The position numbers were made by a program, and so were the translations under genes. Of a DNA stretch of 64,000 nucleotides, positions 62,843 to 64,000 are shown piece by piece. Source of the stretch: Petrolisthes cinctipes (taxonomy: Eukaryota; Arthropoda; Malacostraca; Decapoda; Porcellanidae); assembly GCA_033782935.1 (NCBI GenBank), contig JAWQEG010000726.1, positions 473,001 through 537,000 of the forward strand, read 5' to 3'. The first letter of the stretch is position 1; each line of letters opens with the position of its first letter. The notes beneath the pieces were generated by a model. The model did no database searches. It was not told the origin of the DNA and saw only the letters and a program-made list of their open reading frames with translations.

Positions 62843-64000
62843 ATGTGGAACAAGATGCTATTACTGTTGTTGATGAGTGGAGTGATTGTTACCCTCGCTC
62901 TTCAGGACACACTTCCCGCCAATGCATTAAAACCTGGTGCCTTGGTGGAAAATAGAGGAACCGTCTTAGTAGTGGAAGATGTAATCACCGTAAAGCTAGA
63001 GGTAAAAGGACTAAATATAATACCAGAAATAATTAAAAACCTTGGGCAACGTTTAAAGGAAGTGCAAAGAAGCATAGGGGATAGCAAGGATCGTCTGATG
63101 AATGTTCCTGACCGCATAGTAAAGTCACGTACAAGCATATCAATTAATTCCATTAAAGCCATCAAACAGACTCTACAGCTGCAAACCAACAGAGTAAACA
63201 GGTTGTTAGACATAATTCACAGCATGGAATATTTGTTTCCCGACGAGTCTCCAGAATTCCGGGAACATACTCAAAACCACCGTAAAAAACGAGGTCTGTT
63301 TAACTTCGTGGGACATGTAAGTAAAGGGTTGTTTGGTACAGCAATGGCAGACGACGTGAATGCCTTAGGTAGAAAGTTAAGAGAAGTAACTATAAATCTT
63401 GAAAAACAAGATAGAGTTGTTGTTCAAACCTACCAGGCACTTCAAAGCCTATGGTCAAAAACCCATGAACTGATAAAAACAACTAATGAATTATCTAAGA
63501 GGGTTAACGAAGTAACTGAAGTTCTGCCAGAGATAGCACAGGTCCAACCATTCACAGAGTACATAACAGCCATGGAAATAGATGTACAGGAACTAATTAA
63601 AATCAAGGAGGTAATAATTAGTGATTTGGTAGATGCAGGATTAGGAAGAGTGAATACTAAGTTGTTGCCTCTAAAACAGTTGCGGTCCGCAGTGGAAATA
63701 GCTATTTACGAGTACAGTTTAACTCCTATTTTTGATATATCAGACTTAGAATATTATTATCCAGTTATAGGGTCTATTCTTACAGAGACACATATATTAA
63801 TTAATATCCCTTTTAAATCCGATATGACCTTCAACATTTGGGAAATAAGACCCTTTCCTATTAAGGTAAATAATACACTGCTGACTGTTAACAAAGCTCC
63901 CCAATATATTGTTGCTGCAAAGGACTACACATTCATTGACAACTTAGAAAAGGAGTCTCTTGATAAATGTCACACTGCTTACTCACATTTGTATGTATGT
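62843..64000 (+). CDS. Envelope protein of a Gypsy/errantivirus-type element, F-like (partial)
   Basis: Open from ATG at 62843 to the window edge (386 codons, no stop), so the C-terminus is missing. A hydrophobic signal-like stretch (MLLLLLMSGVIVTLA) follows the start. A furin-type RKKR lies at residues 147-150, followed at once by GLFNFVG, a fusion-peptide-like segment, and a KGLFGTA phrase. This arrangement is that of the baculovirus F / insect errantivirus envelope family, which mediates membrane fusion. The region after the cleavage site is rich in helical heptads. The ATG is directly preceded by tccatattacag, a good splice acceptor, fitting expression from a spliced RNA. It lies downstream of the integrase end, separated by a SINE. 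Confidence 0.75.
   Translation, partial: MWNKMLLLLLMSGVIVTLALQDTLPANALKPGALVENRGTVLVVEDVITVKLEVKGLNIIPEIIKNLGQRLKEVQRSIGDSKDRLMNVPDRIVKSRTSISINSIKAIKQTLQLQTNRVNRLLDIIHSMEYLFPDESPEFREHTQNHRKKRGLFNFVGHVSKGLFGTAMADDVNALGRKLREVTINLEKQDRVVVQTYQALQSLWSKTHELIKTTNELSKRVNEVTEVLPEIAQVQPFTEYITAMEIDVQELIKIKEVIISDLVDAGLGRVNTKLLPLKQLRSAVEIAIYEYSLTPIFDISDLEYYYPVIGSILTETHILINIPFKSDMTFNIWEIRPFPIKVNNTLLTVNKAPQYIVAAKDYTFIDNLEKESLDKCHTAYSHLYVC

Overview
This window is eukaryotic nuclear DNA, most likely from an arthropod and plausibly a decapod crustacean. It is AT-rich and dominated by satellites and transposons. It has dispersed CCTAA/TTAGG-type stretches (33.3-33.6 kb, 54.03-54.07 kb), GT-AG splice-like signals, a tRNA-derived SINE, several non-LTR retrotransposon families, TTAA-, TA- and hAT-type MITEs, a piggyBac transposase relic and a Gypsy-type element with a baculovirus-F-like envelope gene. 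No rRNA gene, stand-alone tRNA gene, CRISPR array or bacterial feature was seen. The species assignment is an inference from repeat types only.

Layout. 0.2-15.6 kb is a block bounded by inverted repeats of about 430-560 bp. It holds several unrelated satellites and, at 5.2-12.5 kb, a five-unit macrosatellite whose units each carry a long open frame built from three nested repeats. A CCAAT/TATA-like cluster lies just beyond the array at 12.88-13.07 kb. 15.6-22.2 kb holds more short satellites, two MITEs and a possible small host exon (16.8 kb). 23.0-33.2 kb holds a decayed host-like gene fragment and two copies, head to head, of one two-ORF LINE. The left copy is 3'-truncated; the right copy (27.6-32.9 kb) has intact ORF1 (zinc ribbon, coiled coil, SGNH-type esterase) and intact ORF2 (endonuclease, reverse transcriptase, C-terminal zinc motif). 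34.8-40.7 kb is a decayed LINE (A) interrupted by a second LINE (B). 41-48 kb is mostly microsatellites, tandem repeats, TTAA foldback elements and a Gypsy RT scrap. 48.1-50.65 kb is a piggyBac transposase pseudogene broken by a retroposon with a 14-bp target duplication; a LINE relic (C) follows to 52.3 kb. 52.3-60.8 kb is mostly non-coding, with one probable host exon (55.23-55.43 kb, extended-synaptotagmin-like), an RNase H-bearing LINE 3' end and inverted repeats. From 61.1 kb to the end lies a Gypsy-type element: the 3' end of integrase, split by a hAT MITE; then a SINE that itself contains a piggyBac-type MITE; then an intact but window-truncated F-like envelope frame.

How it fits together. 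Nearly all the long frames belong to mobile elements. The candidates for host function are the 205-bp exon at 55.2 kb, the 16.8/23.6 kb paralogous segment, and possibly the repeat-coding macrosatellite. The most unusual structures are the inverted-repeat-bounded macrosatellite block, the three-deep nest inside the envelope-bearing retroelement, and satellites that appear to have grown out of MITE sequence.
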